From the NCBI GenBank assembly GCA_025455395.1, contig JALOMO010000006.1, positions 1-50,860 on the forward strand: a stretch of DNA of 50,860 bases, given 5' to 3'. This document shows, one piece after another, positions 10,971-17,944 of the stretch. Below the pieces are notes generated by a model. It saw only the letters and a list, made by a program, of their open reading frames with translations, made no database searches and was not told the DNA's origin. The number at the start of each line of letters is the position of its first letter. The first letter of the stretch is position 1. This DNA is from Bacteroidales bacterium. GTDB lineage: Bacteria > Bacteroidota > Bacteroidia > Bacteroidales > VadinHA17. Position numbers and translations under genes: made by a program.

Positions 10971-11221
10971 GCGGTTCAGGGGGAGGTGGTATGTCCCGGC
11001 ATGGAGCATGGTACTAAGTAAGTATTGTATTTAATCATTATTTCTCCTCCTTAGTAAGGAGGAGTACCCTGAACCGCCTTGGGCGGTTCAGGGGGAGGTG
11101 GTCTGTCCATATTGAGCGCAGCCGGACAAGATAGAAAGTATGTCAACGTAAGATTAACAGACCACCCCCCGTCCCGAAGGCTAGGGACGGACCCCTCCTT
11201 ACTGAGGAGGGGAAATATTAT
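10971..11221. repeat. MITE-like large palindromic element, with a partial copy upstream
   Basis: The main element spans about 11036-11221. Its left arm (11041-11105) and right arm (11157-11217) are inverted copies: each has an outer hairpin (CTCCTCCTTAGTAAGGAGGAG on the left, CCCTCCTTACTGAGGAGGG on the right), a GC-rich inner hairpin (CTGAACCGCC/GGCGGTTCAG on the left, GTCCC/GGGAC on the right) and the block GGGGAGGTGGTCTGT or its complement. The core is about 50 bp without an ORF. A fragment of the left arm (GCGGTTCAGGGGGAGGTGGT) also sits at 10971-10990. It has no transposase and looks like a non-autonomous element. Confidence 0.75.
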
Positions 11222-11233
11222 GCAATATAACGC

Positions 11234-11266
11234 CTTGCGCGACTGCCTGAAAAAGCATTACTTTTG
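11234..11266 (+). promoter_or_regulatory. Bacteroidota promoter of tatD-ansA
   Basis: A -7 box TACTTTTG at 11259-11266 matches TAnnTTTG exactly. A CTTG at 11234-11237 lies 21 bases upstream as a -33 box. The tatD ATG is only 4 bases after the -7 box, so the transcript should be nearly leaderless. Confidence 0.65.
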
Positions 11267-11270
11267 CCGT

Positions 11271-12038
11271 ATGCAGCTCATCGACACCCATTGTCATATT
11301 TACCTACCCGAATTCGACGCTGACCGCGATGAAGTGATAGGCAGAGCTGTCAGCGCCGGAGTAAGGAATATCATGATGCCGAACATTGATGCCTCATCTG
11401 TTGCATCTATGCTGGCAGCTGAGAAAAAGCACCCCGGCTTCTGCCTCCCGATGATGGGGCTGCATCCGACATCGGTTAAGGAGGACTTCATTAATGAACT
11501 GGAGACTGTAGAAGCTTCCCTTGCAAGTCATAAATATTATGGTATCGGTGAGACTGGTATAGATCTCTACTGGGATAAAACCTTCATCAGGGAACAGATA
11601 ATCTCTTTCAGACGACATCTTGAGCTGGCTGAGGAAAATAATCTGCCTGTGGTGATACATGCCCGCGAGTCACTTGAAGTGATCATTGATGAAATAATCT
11701 CCTTTGGTACTGGCAGGGTAAAGGGTATCTTCCATGCCTTTCCCGGAGGTCCGCAGGAGGCACGACGTGTTGTGGAGATGGGATTCATGATCGGCATCGG
11801 CGGTGTGGTGACTTTCCGCAACAGCAGGCTGGGTGACGCTGCCATTGAAGCCGGAATAGACAATATCGTTATTGAGACTGATGCTCCATACCTTGCACCT
11901 GTACCTTACCGCGGCAAGAGAAACGAGAGCAGCTATATGACCCTGATCATCGAAAAACTGTCTGAGCTACTTGCAATTAGACCGGCTGAGGTGGCTGATA
12001 TATCAACTGCCAACGCCAAAAAACTCTTCAAATTATAA
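11271..12038 (+). CDS. tatD: TatD family metal-dependent deoxyribonuclease
   Basis: TIM-barrel hydrolase of the amidohydrolase superfamily with 3'-5' DNase activity in characterised members. Starting at ATG 11271 gives 255 residues, normal for the family, with the metal motif DTHCH at residues 5-9 (His7, His9). Later ligands are in GIGETGIDLYW (Glu), PVVIHARES (His), GIFHAFPGG (His) and IVIETDAPYLAP (Asp). An upstream in-frame ATG at 11079 would start inside the MITE-like repeat and read through it; a matching -7 promoter box at 11259-11266 rules it out. Followed 3 bases later by ansA. Confidence 0.93.
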   Translation: MQLIDTHCHIYLPEFDADRDEVIGRAVSAGVRNIMMPNIDASSVASMLAAEKKHPGFCLPMMGLHPTSVKEDFINELETVEASLASHKYYGIGETGIDLYWDKTFIREQIISFRRHLELAEENNLPVVIHARESLEVIIDEIISFGTGRVKGIFHAFPGGPQEARRVVEMGFMIGIGGVVTFRNSRLGDAAIEAGIDNIVIETDAPYLAPVPYRGKRNESSYMTLIIEKLSELLAIRPAEVADISTANAKKLFKL

Positions 12039-12041
12039 TTT

Positions 12042-13070
12042 ATGGAAAAGAGCTCGTCAATCCTTATTATCTATACCGGAGGAACAATTGGCATGGTGAA
12101 TGAGCCGGTCACAGGAACGCTGGTACCCATTGATTTCAGGCATATCTCTGACCAGGTACCCGAGCTGCGTCGATTTGGCTTCCATCTTGAGACTGTGACC
12201 TTTGATCCCGTGATTGACTCATCTGATGTGAGCCCTGACACATGGGTAAAAATAGCCCTGGCCATAGAAGAGAGATATGATGAGTTTGACGGTTTTGTGG
12301 TGCTTCATGGGACAGACACTATGGCATATTCGGCCTCGGCACTCAGTTTCATGCTCACCGGTCTTGAAAAGCCGGTGATCTTCACAGGGGCTCAGCTGCC
12401 GATAGGTGTTCTGCGCACTGACGGCAAAGAGAATCTGATTACATCAATTGAGATAGCAGCTGCCAGGGATGGCAATACTCCCAGGGTGCCTGAGGTATGT
12501 GTCTATTTTGAGAACAGGCTTCTGCGCGGTAACAGGACGACTAAGTTCAGTGCAGAGCACTTTAATGCATTCACATCACCCAATCTCCCTCCTCTTGCCG
12601 AGGCAGGGCTTCAGATAAAATATAACCGTAACCTGATAAGATATCCCACCGTAAGAAGACCCCTTACCATATCGACAAAGTTTGATACCGGTGTTGGCAT
12701 CCTGAAGCTTTTCCCTGGATTAGGACGTTCACTGGTTCAATCTATGCTGGCCACAGAGGGTCTTCGGGCCATCATCCTTGAGAGCTATGGCACCGGTAAC
12801 GCACCTACGCTGGGATGGTTTTATGATGAGCTCCGTTCGTTCATCACACGGGGAGGCGTCATACTGAATGTCACACAGTGTCAGGCTGGCAGCGTGGAGA
12901 TGGGTCTCTACGAGACATCCGAAGGATTGCGTTCTGCGGGGGTTATTAGCGGGAAGGATCTCACTACCGAAGCAGCAGTAACGAAGATGATGATACTTCT
13001 CGGCCAGGAGCAGTCGTATGAGAGGATAAAATCGCTTCTGACTAAGCCGATATGCGGTGAAATGAGCTGA
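12042..13070 (+). CDS. ansA: Type I (cytoplasmic) L-asparaginase
   Basis: Hydrolyses asparagine to aspartate and ammonia. 342 residues without a signal peptide, which fits the cytoplasmic type I enzyme. The first nucleophile motif is YTGGTIG (Thr12) near the N-terminus, and the second active-site block is LHGTDTMAYSASAL (Thr91-Asp92). Other family blocks are PVIFTGAQLPIG and LRTDGKENL. The gene is 3 bases after tatD and probably shares its promoter. Confidence 0.93.
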   Translation: MEKSSSILIIYTGGTIGMVNEPVTGTLVPIDFRHISDQVPELRRFGFHLETVTFDPVIDSSDVSPDTWVKIALAIEERYDEFDGFVVLHGTDTMAYSASALSFMLTGLEKPVIFTGAQLPIGVLRTDGKENLITSIEIAAARDGNTPRVPEVCVYFENRLLRGNRTTKFSAEHFNAFTSPNLPPLAEAGLQIKYNRNLIRYPTVRRPLTISTKFDTGVGILKLFPGLGRSLVQSMLATEGLRAIILESYGTGNAPTLGWFYDELRSFITRGGVILNVTQCQAGSVEMGLYETSEGLRSAGVISGKDLTTEAAVTKMMILLGQEQSYERIKSLLTKPICGEMS

Positions 13071-13148
13071 AACGGCAGTGGTCATTATTTTTTTTGTAAA
13101 TTGCGCCGGTTTTTCAGGGAAGGGTTACCCGACCTGAATGATGCCACC

Positions 13149-13236
13149 GGAGAGATGCAGGAGTGGCTTAACTGGCACGCCTGGAAAGCGTGTGTACCTC
13201 AAAAGGGTACCGGGGGTTCGAATCCCTTTCTCTCCG
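13149..13236 (+). tRNA. tRNA-Ser (anticodon GGA)
   Basis: The acceptor stem is GGAGAGA (13149-13155) paired with TCTCTCC (13229-13235), discriminator G13236. The anticodon stem is CACGC/GCGTG with loop CTGGAAA, so the anticodon is GGA and reads UCC and UCU. A long class II variable arm (GTACC...GGTAC) and a T arm GGGGGTTCGAATCCC complete it. CCA is not encoded. The 3' 18 bases of this gene recur downstream as direct repeats. Confidence 0.95.
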
Positions 13237-13660
13237 CAGACCATATCACTTCTGTCAGCCACATGGCTGACAGAAGTTTTATTTTACGGCATCGCGAACC
13301 TGGCTTGCCAGAGTGAGTGATGACGGAAAATAAAAAATCCCTCATGAGCCATGCTCATGAGGGAGTGATATGGTCTGCAGGTTCTCCTGCAGGGATCATC
13401 CGCCAGCCGGCGGATAATCCCTTTCTCTCCGCAACCGGGTATGAATGCCGGGCCGTCAATGACGGCCCGGCATCCTGTTTTATGGAAGGCGATGAGTGAG
13501 CTTGCTCATGATGAGCATACCATAAAACAGGGTAGCCACGCCCCCGCGTGGCATTCATACCCGGGTGTTGGATCCTTCAACGTGGATCACCGCAGGTAAT
13601 CCCTTTCTCTCCGCCGAGCATCACGAGCCCCGCGCAGCGGGGGGAGTAATCCTTTCTCTC
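13221..13660. repeat. Tandem array of tRNA-Ser 3'-end copies with nested palindromes
   Basis: The segment AATCCCTTTCTCTCCGCA at the tRNA 3' end (13221-13238) recurs exactly at 13416-13433, as 17 of 18 bases at 13598-13614, and in degraded form at about 13648-13660. Each interval is packed with perfect inverted repeats. Unit 1: outer arms 13236-13249 and 13365-13378 enclose 13248-13277 (14-bp stem, followed by T-rich sequence, so probably the tRNA terminator) and 13338-13364 (12-bp stem). Unit 2: outer arms 13434-13449 and 13550-13566 enclose an 11-bp stem at 13447-13471, a 12-bp stem 13474-13485/13520-13531 and another at 13534-13551. No believable coding sequence is present. Confidence 0.8.
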
Positions 13661-13825
13661 TCAAAACTCCTTGCTCCATTCCCCTCGCTCCATGCTGCTT
13701 GCCCTGCGCTCTGTGCCCTGAGCCAACCAATCCTCTGCGCAAATAGATTTTTTTTAAAACTCTAATGCCGTTGCACTGTTTCCATTTTTTTCTATTTTTG
13801 TCTGTAATTCCAACAACTAACTATC
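13661..13825. other. Spacer upstream of the ExbB cluster
   Basis: Pyrimidine-rich on the plus strand, with no ORF of note. It follows the degraded last tRNA-tail copy and presumably holds the promoter of the ExbB-ExbD cluster; T-rich runs at about 13748-13757 and 13785-13800 are seen, but no clean TAnnTTTG box. Confidence 0.35.
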
Positions 13826-14605
13826 ATGATGAAAAGAGTTTTTGTATTTATGGCATTTGCAGCCCTCCTGCTGATGGGCACAACACAGACTTCAACAGCA
13901 CAGACTGAGCAGGCTGCAGCAACAACCCAGCAACTTACCGAACAGGCCCAGTCCACCACTCCCGTCGGAGAGACCGTACTCCACAAGGAGATCAAACGCC
14001 TCTTCATCGAGGGCGGCGCAGGATTCATGGGCGTTATCCTCCTCTGCCTCATCTTCGGACTGGCGATAGCAATTGAGAGGATAATATACCTCAACCTCAC
14101 AACCACCAACACCGAGAAGCTTCTCGAAAAAATTGATAAAGCACTTAAAGATGATGGTGTTGATGCAGCCAAGGAAATCTGCCGTAACACCCGCGGACCG
14201 GTGGCAAGCATCTTCTACCAGGGACTCGACAGAGCCCACGAAGGCATTGACATGGCCGAGAAATCAGTTGTGGCTTACGGCGGCGTACAGATGGGCCTCC
14301 TGGAGAAGAACCTCTCATGGATCTCCCTCTTCATCGCCCTGGCTCCCATGCTCGGATTCCTCGGTACAGTTATCGGTATGATCGCAGCCTTCGACGCTAT
14401 CGAACAGGCCGGAACAGTATCGGCAACAATCGTGGCAGGTGGTATCAAGGTAGCCCTTATCACAACCGTATTCGGCCTCGTCGTGGCTATTATACTGCAG
14501 GTCTTCTACAACTACCTGCTCTCAAAGATCGACAGCCTCTCCAACCAGATGGAAGACTCATCGATCTCTCTTATTGATATGCTGGTTAAATACAATAAAC
14601 AATAG
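13826..14605 (+). CDS. exbB: MotA/TolQ/ExbB family proton channel protein with signal peptide
   Basis: ExbB-type proteins form the inner-membrane proton channel that energises TonB-dependent outer-membrane transport. This 259-residue protein starts with a clear cleavable signal peptide (residues 1-25, ending TSTAQ), then a Gln/Thr-rich linker. The three ExbB membrane helices lie at about 66-90, 163-187 and 205-228, with the family signature around LAPMLGFLGTVIGMIAAF and the SATIVAGGIKVALITTVFGLVVAI block. It begins a five-gene cluster with 6-base spacing to the next gene. A TolQ or Gld-type role is possible, but the two ExbD genes downstream support an ExbBD-type complex. Confidence 0.9.
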   Translation: MMKRVFVFMAFAALLLMGTTQTSTAQTEQAAATTQQLTEQAQSTTPVGETVLHKEIKRLFIEGGAGFMGVILLCLIFGLAIAIERIIYLNLTTTNTEKLLEKIDKALKDDGVDAAKEICRNTRGPVASIFYQGLDRAHEGIDMAEKSVVAYGGVQMGLLEKNLSWISLFIALAPMLGFLGTVIGMIAAFDAIEQAGTVSATIVAGGIKVALITTVFGLVVAIILQVFYNYLLSKIDSLSNQMEDSSISLIDMLVKYNKQ

Positions 14606-14611
14606 CCTGTC

Positions 14612-15073
14612 ATGGGAGCAAAACTAAAACAGCTCACAGTGATCCTCTCGTGGGTGCTGATGGCACTTACTGTAATCTTCGCCATTCTCTTCTACTTCGG
14701 AGGCGTGGTTAAGGGCACGGAGGGGACAAGATTTGAAGAGCCGACTGTAACAAACTCTTTCATCGCTTATGCATATTTTCTTTTAGCAGTTGTATTGCTC
14801 ATCACACTCTTCTTTAGCATCCGCAACATGGTGCTTAATCCCAAAGGCATCAAAATAGCCCTCGTAGCTCTCGGCGTCGGGGCAGTGCTGGTGATTATCG
14901 CCGCACTGCTGGCAGACAATACCGTGCTTGACCTGCCCCATTACAAAGGCAGTGACAACATTCCAAGAACACTCTTCTGGACGGATATAGGGCTCTATGT
15001 CGCTTATTTCCTTGCAGCCCTGGCTTTTATAGCTATCATCTATTCAGAGATATCCAAGTTTTTCAAGAAATAA
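14612..15073 (+). CDS. Four-helix membrane protein in the ExbBD cluster, hypothetical
   Basis: 153 residues with four predicted membrane helices (about 8-28, 50-70, 77-99, 127-149) and a short exported loop after helix 1. No family motif is recognised. It sits 6 bases after exbB and 41 bases before the first exbD. In many Bacteroidota ExbB-ExbD-ExbD clusters a small membrane protein occupies this place, so it may belong to the complex; this is inference from position only. Confidence 0.75.
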   Translation: MGAKLKQLTVILSWVLMALTVIFAILFYFGGVVKGTEGTRFEEPTVTNSFIAYAYFLLAVVLLITLFFSIRNMVLNPKGIKIALVALGVGAVLVIIAALLADNTVLDLPHYKGSDNIPRTLFWTDIGLYVAYFLAALAFIAIIYSEISKFFKK

Positions 15074-15114
15074 ACCCAACTATCCGCCCGGTGGCGGAGT
15101 AAAATATCTATCAA

Positions 15115-15693
15115 ATGGCAAGAAGGCAAGTACCGGAAATAAATGCAGGCTCAATGGCTGACATTGCGTTCCTCCTTCTTATTTTCTTCCTGGCTGCCAC
15201 AACAATGGACTCCGACACGGGTCTGTTGCGTCAGCTGCCGGAAATACCCGATCCTAACGTCCCCCAGGATGTTAATCAGATCAACGACAGAAATATTCTG
15301 GAAGTGAAGGTCAATAAAGATAATCTGCTTCTTGTTGAGGGTGAGCTGACAGAGTTCAGCCAGCTCAGAGATATTACAAGCAGATTCATCGTTAATGCTG
15401 ACAATCTGCCTGATATGCCTGAAAAAGAGATTGTTAATCTCCCTTATTTTGGCGACGTACCGGTCTCCAAGGCAGTCATATCCCTTCAGAATGACATTGG
15501 TACAAAATACGGAGTCTATATCGCCGTCCAGAACGAGCTTATTGCAGCAAGGGCTAAACTACGTGATGACCTGGCAAAGCAGGAGTTCGGGATAGCCTAT
15601 GAAAGGCTCGACGAGGAGAGGAAAGGCGCTGTTGATGACTTCTACAAGGTACCCATCTCTGAGGCTGAACCTAAAAGGATAGGAGAGAAATAA
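15115..15693 (+). CDS. exbD: ExbD/TolR family biopolymer transport protein (first of two)
   Basis: 192 residues. The N-terminal cytoplasmic stretch MARRQVPEINAGSMADIAF leads into the single membrane helix (LLLIFFLAATTM), which carries the family's conserved Asp (Asp16 in SMADIAF) needed for proton flow. A periplasmic domain follows. The middle (about 60-165) is longer than in E. coli ExbD and contains an inserted Glu/Asp-rich region, as is common in Bacteroidota. Next gene starts 1 base after its stop. Confidence 0.9.
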   Translation: MARRQVPEINAGSMADIAFLLLIFFLAATTMDSDTGLLRQLPEIPDPNVPQDVNQINDRNILEVKVNKDNLLLVEGELTEFSQLRDITSRFIVNADNLPDMPEKEIVNLPYFGDVPVSKAVISLQNDIGTKYGVYIAVQNELIAARAKLRDDLAKQEFGIAYERLDEERKGAVDDFYKVPISEAEPKRIGEK

Positions 15694-15694
15694 T

Positions 15695-16177
15695 ATGGCA
15701 CGCTTCGTAAAGACAGGAAAGAAATCAGTCAAAGCGATAAGTACCTCTTCGCTGCCTGACATTGTATTCATGATTCTCTTCTTCTTCATGGCCGTGACAA
15801 CCATGCGTGAGACAGATGTAATGGTGACGGTCAGAATACCTGATGCAACGGAAGGCAAGATTCTCGAGAAGAAATCATTGGCAAGCTTTATCTACATCGG
15901 CGAGCCCCTTGAGACCTTCCAGGCGCTCTACGGCACGGAGCCCAAGATACAGCTTAACGATTCATTCAAGGAGATAATAGATATACAGGACTTTATTGCA
16001 CAGGAGCGCGAGCAGCTCAACGAGGCTGACAAGACCAAGATGCTTGTTGTGCTCAAGATCGACAGAGACACCAGGATGGGTGTCGTCACCGACGTCAAGC
16101 AGGCACTGCGCCGTGCCAGTGCATTAAAGATCATGTATGCCAACACCAACGTCGACCAGATTACTCTTCACCAGTGA
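15695..16177 (+). CDS. exbD: ExbD/TolR family biopolymer transport protein (second of two)
   Basis: 160 residues with the same plan as the preceding gene: a basic N-terminus (MARFVKTGKKSVKAIS), the motif SLPDIVFMILFFFMAVTTM with the membrane Asp, then a periplasmic domain ending in a TolR-like strand-helix pattern (MLVVLKIDRDTRMGVVTDVKQALRRASALKIMYA). The two ExbD paralogues probably form a heteromeric partner for the ExbB pentamer. Its TGA stop overlaps the GTG start of the next gene. Confidence 0.9.
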   Translation: MARFVKTGKKSVKAISTSSLPDIVFMILFFFMAVTTMRETDVMVTVRIPDATEGKILEKKSLASFIYIGEPLETFQALYGTEPKIQLNDSFKEIIDIQDFIAQEREQLNEADKTKMLVVLKIDRDTRMGVVTDVKQALRRASALKIMYANTNVDQITLHQ

Positions 16178-16617
16178 GCTGGCTACAGGAAGCTATTAAT
16201 AAATACAACCCGGCAGTGAAAAAGGAGTATCTCCTTCTTCCTGCCGGTTTTGTCTGGATGGGGGTGGGTCTTATGCTATGCTACAAAGCTTTCAAATGGC
16301 TGCAGCCAACAACGCACCCTGTTGTTCTTGCAGTCGCCGGTATCTCGGCCGGAACTCTTATTTCCTTTTTTGGCTTCCAGAAAATCGCCAGGCAGAATAT
16401 TGAACGTATTGAAGCACTTCCCGGGAACAGATGCCTCTTCTCATTCATGACCCTGAAAAGCTATCTGCTTGTGCTGGTGATGATTTCTTTTGGCATTGCC
16501 CTTCGGCATTCATCTCTTACGAAGGAGGTTCTTTCCGTTATTTATATCAGTATCGGAGTTGCCCTGGCGTTGTCAAGCATCAGTTATTTCAAATCGTACC
16601 GGCGACTGGTCATATGA
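16174..16617 (+). CDS. Four-helix membrane protein closing the ExbBD cluster, hypothetical
   Basis: 147 residues read from a GTG whose last two bases begin the TGA stop of the second exbD (GTGA overlap), a sign of translational coupling. Four hydrophobic helices are predicted (about 22-39, 48-66, 95-110, 119-137), with a short amphipathic N-terminus (SWLQEAINKYNPAVKKEY). No recognised family. It could assist the ExbBD complex; nothing in the sequence states its role. Confidence 0.7.
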   Translation: MSWLQEAINKYNPAVKKEYLLLPAGFVWMGVGLMLCYKAFKWLQPTTHPVVLAVAGISAGTLISFFGFQKIARQNIERIEALPGNRCLFSFMTLKSYLLVLVMISFGIALRHSSLTKEVLSVIYISIGVALALSSISYFKSYRRLVI

Positions 16618-16633
16618 TCTTATTTTAAATATT

Positions 16634-16761
16634 GCAGACGATGTGCTGTGCCGGAGGTACAGCACAATGCCGCGCCGCGGCATTGTGTGAATAAGCCCAG
16701 GTGGGGTCAACCAAACAGTCCGGACTGTCAGCCCCGCAAGGGGCGACACATCACTGCCTGG
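16634..16761. repeat. GC-rich hairpin repeat, copy 1
   Basis: It contains three hairpins in order: GTGCTGTGCCGGAGGTACAGCAC, then AATGCCGCGCCGCGGCATT, then GTCAGCCCCGCAAGGGGCGAC. The same order recurs at 17534-17672 and 20561-20722, and in part at 20277-20372. Short reading frames crossing it are chance. Confidence 0.85.
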
Positions 16762-16825
16762 TGGACTTAAACATGACAATCGAATCTAATGTTCTTTCCT
16801 TCAGATTTTTTCATAATTTTGATCC

Positions 16826-17128
16826 ATGAATATCGTTGAAAAGAATATTGACAAGATTCGTGAATTGTGCCTTAAACACAAAGTAGCCAATCTCTTTGTT
16901 TTCGGATCAGTCCTCACAGATAGATTCAAAAACAGCAGCGATATTGATTTTGTTGTTGACTTTAAAGATGTGGATCTTTACGAATACGCCGACAACTATT
17001 TTGATTTCAAATTTTCACTTGAAGATATTTTTAGAAGGGATATAGATCTTCTCGAAGATAAGGCAATAAGGAACCCCTATCTCCGCAAGACAATTGATTC
17101 ATCAAAACAGCTTATTTATGGATCATGA
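16826..17128 (+). CDS. mntA: MntA-type nucleotidyltransferase antitoxin
   Basis: Minimal nucleotidyltransferase of 100 residues. The family signature GS-x10-D-x-D is complete: Gly27-Ser28, then Asp39 and Asp41 (GSVLTDRFKNSSDID), with Asp45 in FVVDF as a third acidic residue. In characterised type VII toxin-antitoxin pairs, MntA AMPylates a tyrosine of HepT and so silences it. It overlaps the downstream hepT by 11 bases, the usual arrangement. The pair is AT-rich and lies between two copies of the GC-rich hairpin repeat, which suggests horizontal gain. Confidence 0.88.
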   Translation: MNIVEKNIDKIRELCLKHKVANLFVFGSVLTDRFKNSSDIDFVVDFKDVDLYEYADNYFDFKFSLEDIFRRDIDLLEDKAIRNPYLRKTIDSSKQLIYGS

Positions 17129-17453
17129 AATCAAAACCTGGCTTTATGACATATTTCAGGCTATCGAGGAAATAGATGGTTACTTTGTTGATACACCCAG
17201 ATCCTATTCATTTTTTCTCTCTGATCGTAAAACTAAAAGGGCAATTGAAAGAAATATTGAAATTATCGGAGAAGCTGTAAACCGTATAATTAGAAAAGAT
17301 AAAGAATTCTATCTTGAAAATGCACAGAAAATTATTGGGACCAGAAATCGCATAGCACATGGTTATGATAAAATCTCTGACGACTTGATTTGGAGTATTG
17401 TAATAAACCATTTGCCAAAACTAAAGGAAGAAGTATCAGCGTTTTTAAAATAA
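17118..17453 (+). CDS. hepT: HepT-type HEPN toxin (RNase)
   Basis: HEPN-domain protein of 111 residues from ATG 17118, all helical. The active-site motif R-x4-H-x-Y is intact: Arg76, His81 and Tyr83 (RNRIAHGY). Arg and His form the RNase site of dimeric HEPN toxins and the Tyr is the residue modified by MntA in the studied pairs. A TTG upstream at 17094 is in frame, but ATG 17118 gives the family's usual start (MDHEIKTWLYDI). Intact motifs in both partners argue that the module is functional. Confidence 0.88.
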   Translation: MDHEIKTWLYDIFQAIEEIDGYFVDTPRSYSFFLSDRKTKRAIERNIEIIGEAVNRIIRKDKEFYLENAQKIIGTRNRIAHGYDKISDDLIWSIVINHLPKLKEEVSAFLK

Positions 17454-17533
17454 GGCTACACCTAACAGGCAGGTATATGTAATTACCGCCTGCCCTGCAT
17501 CAGAACATAAGTGCAAAAACACCACGATCTCTA

Positions 17534-17672
17534 GCAGATGCTGTGCTGTGCCGGAGGTACAGCACAATGCCGCGGCGCGGTATTGTGTGAATAAGCCCAG
17601 ATGGCAACCGGGGGTCGGTCAAAGACGCCAGACTGTCAGCCCCGAAGGGGTGAAACAACACTCCTTGCACTG
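17534..17672. repeat. GC-rich hairpin repeat, copy 2
   Basis: It shares the blocks TGCTGTGCCGGAGGTACAGC, AATGCCGC, GAATAAGCCCAG and GTCAGCCCCG-AAGGGG with copy 1 at 16634. With copy 1 it brackets the mntA-hepT pair in direct orientation. Confidence 0.85.
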
Positions 17673-17708
17673 GCTAATCCCCGACTCATGGCCGCATACC
17701 CGCTCACC

Positions 17709-17944
17709 ATGTGTCTGCTTGGCAGGTGAAATATACCTATGTCTCCTTTCACTTTCAGTTCTCCTAATACAAGACGTAAGCTTCGGTATAACAACGAGAC
17801 ACAACCCTGGTATAGTGATGCTCCATGGCTTTTCATTTGATTTTAGCACTCACAGAACAATCTTTGGGACGCACAGCAATGTTTGTTACAAAACTTGGAT
17901 TGAACTTTGCGTAAAGACTAAGTATTAATTATAACCTCACGGCA
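17709..17944 (+). repeat. Leader repeat A (upstream of exported protein 1)
   Basis: Non-coding leader homologous to 18545-18806 and 19350-19587. Against leader C it has exact blocks of 20 bases (17861-17880 = 19504-19523) and 24 bases (17884-17907 = 19527-19550) with only three differing bases between them; similarity continues to the ATG and, more loosely, upstream to about 17709. A TTTG at 17836-17839 and AATCTTTG at 17859-17866 are 19 bases apart, a near-match to the phylum's promoter. Confidence 0.8.

Noticed and set aside
11079..11270. Earlier start for TatD adding 64 residues
   Set aside because: It would translate the MITE-like palindrome and the promoter; the family start MQLIDTHCH is at 11271 with a -7 box just before it.
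13221..13660. CRISPR array
   Set aside because: Repeats are few and unequally spaced, spacers are palindromic and 160-180 bp long, and no cas genes are near.
13101..13765. Several short frames over tRNA-Ser and the palindromic array
   Set aside because: They cross a tRNA and hairpins and have no coding signature.
17548..17928. Frame of 126 codons after hepT
   Set aside because: It lies over the GC-rich repeat copy and leader A; the peptide is made of repeat sequence.
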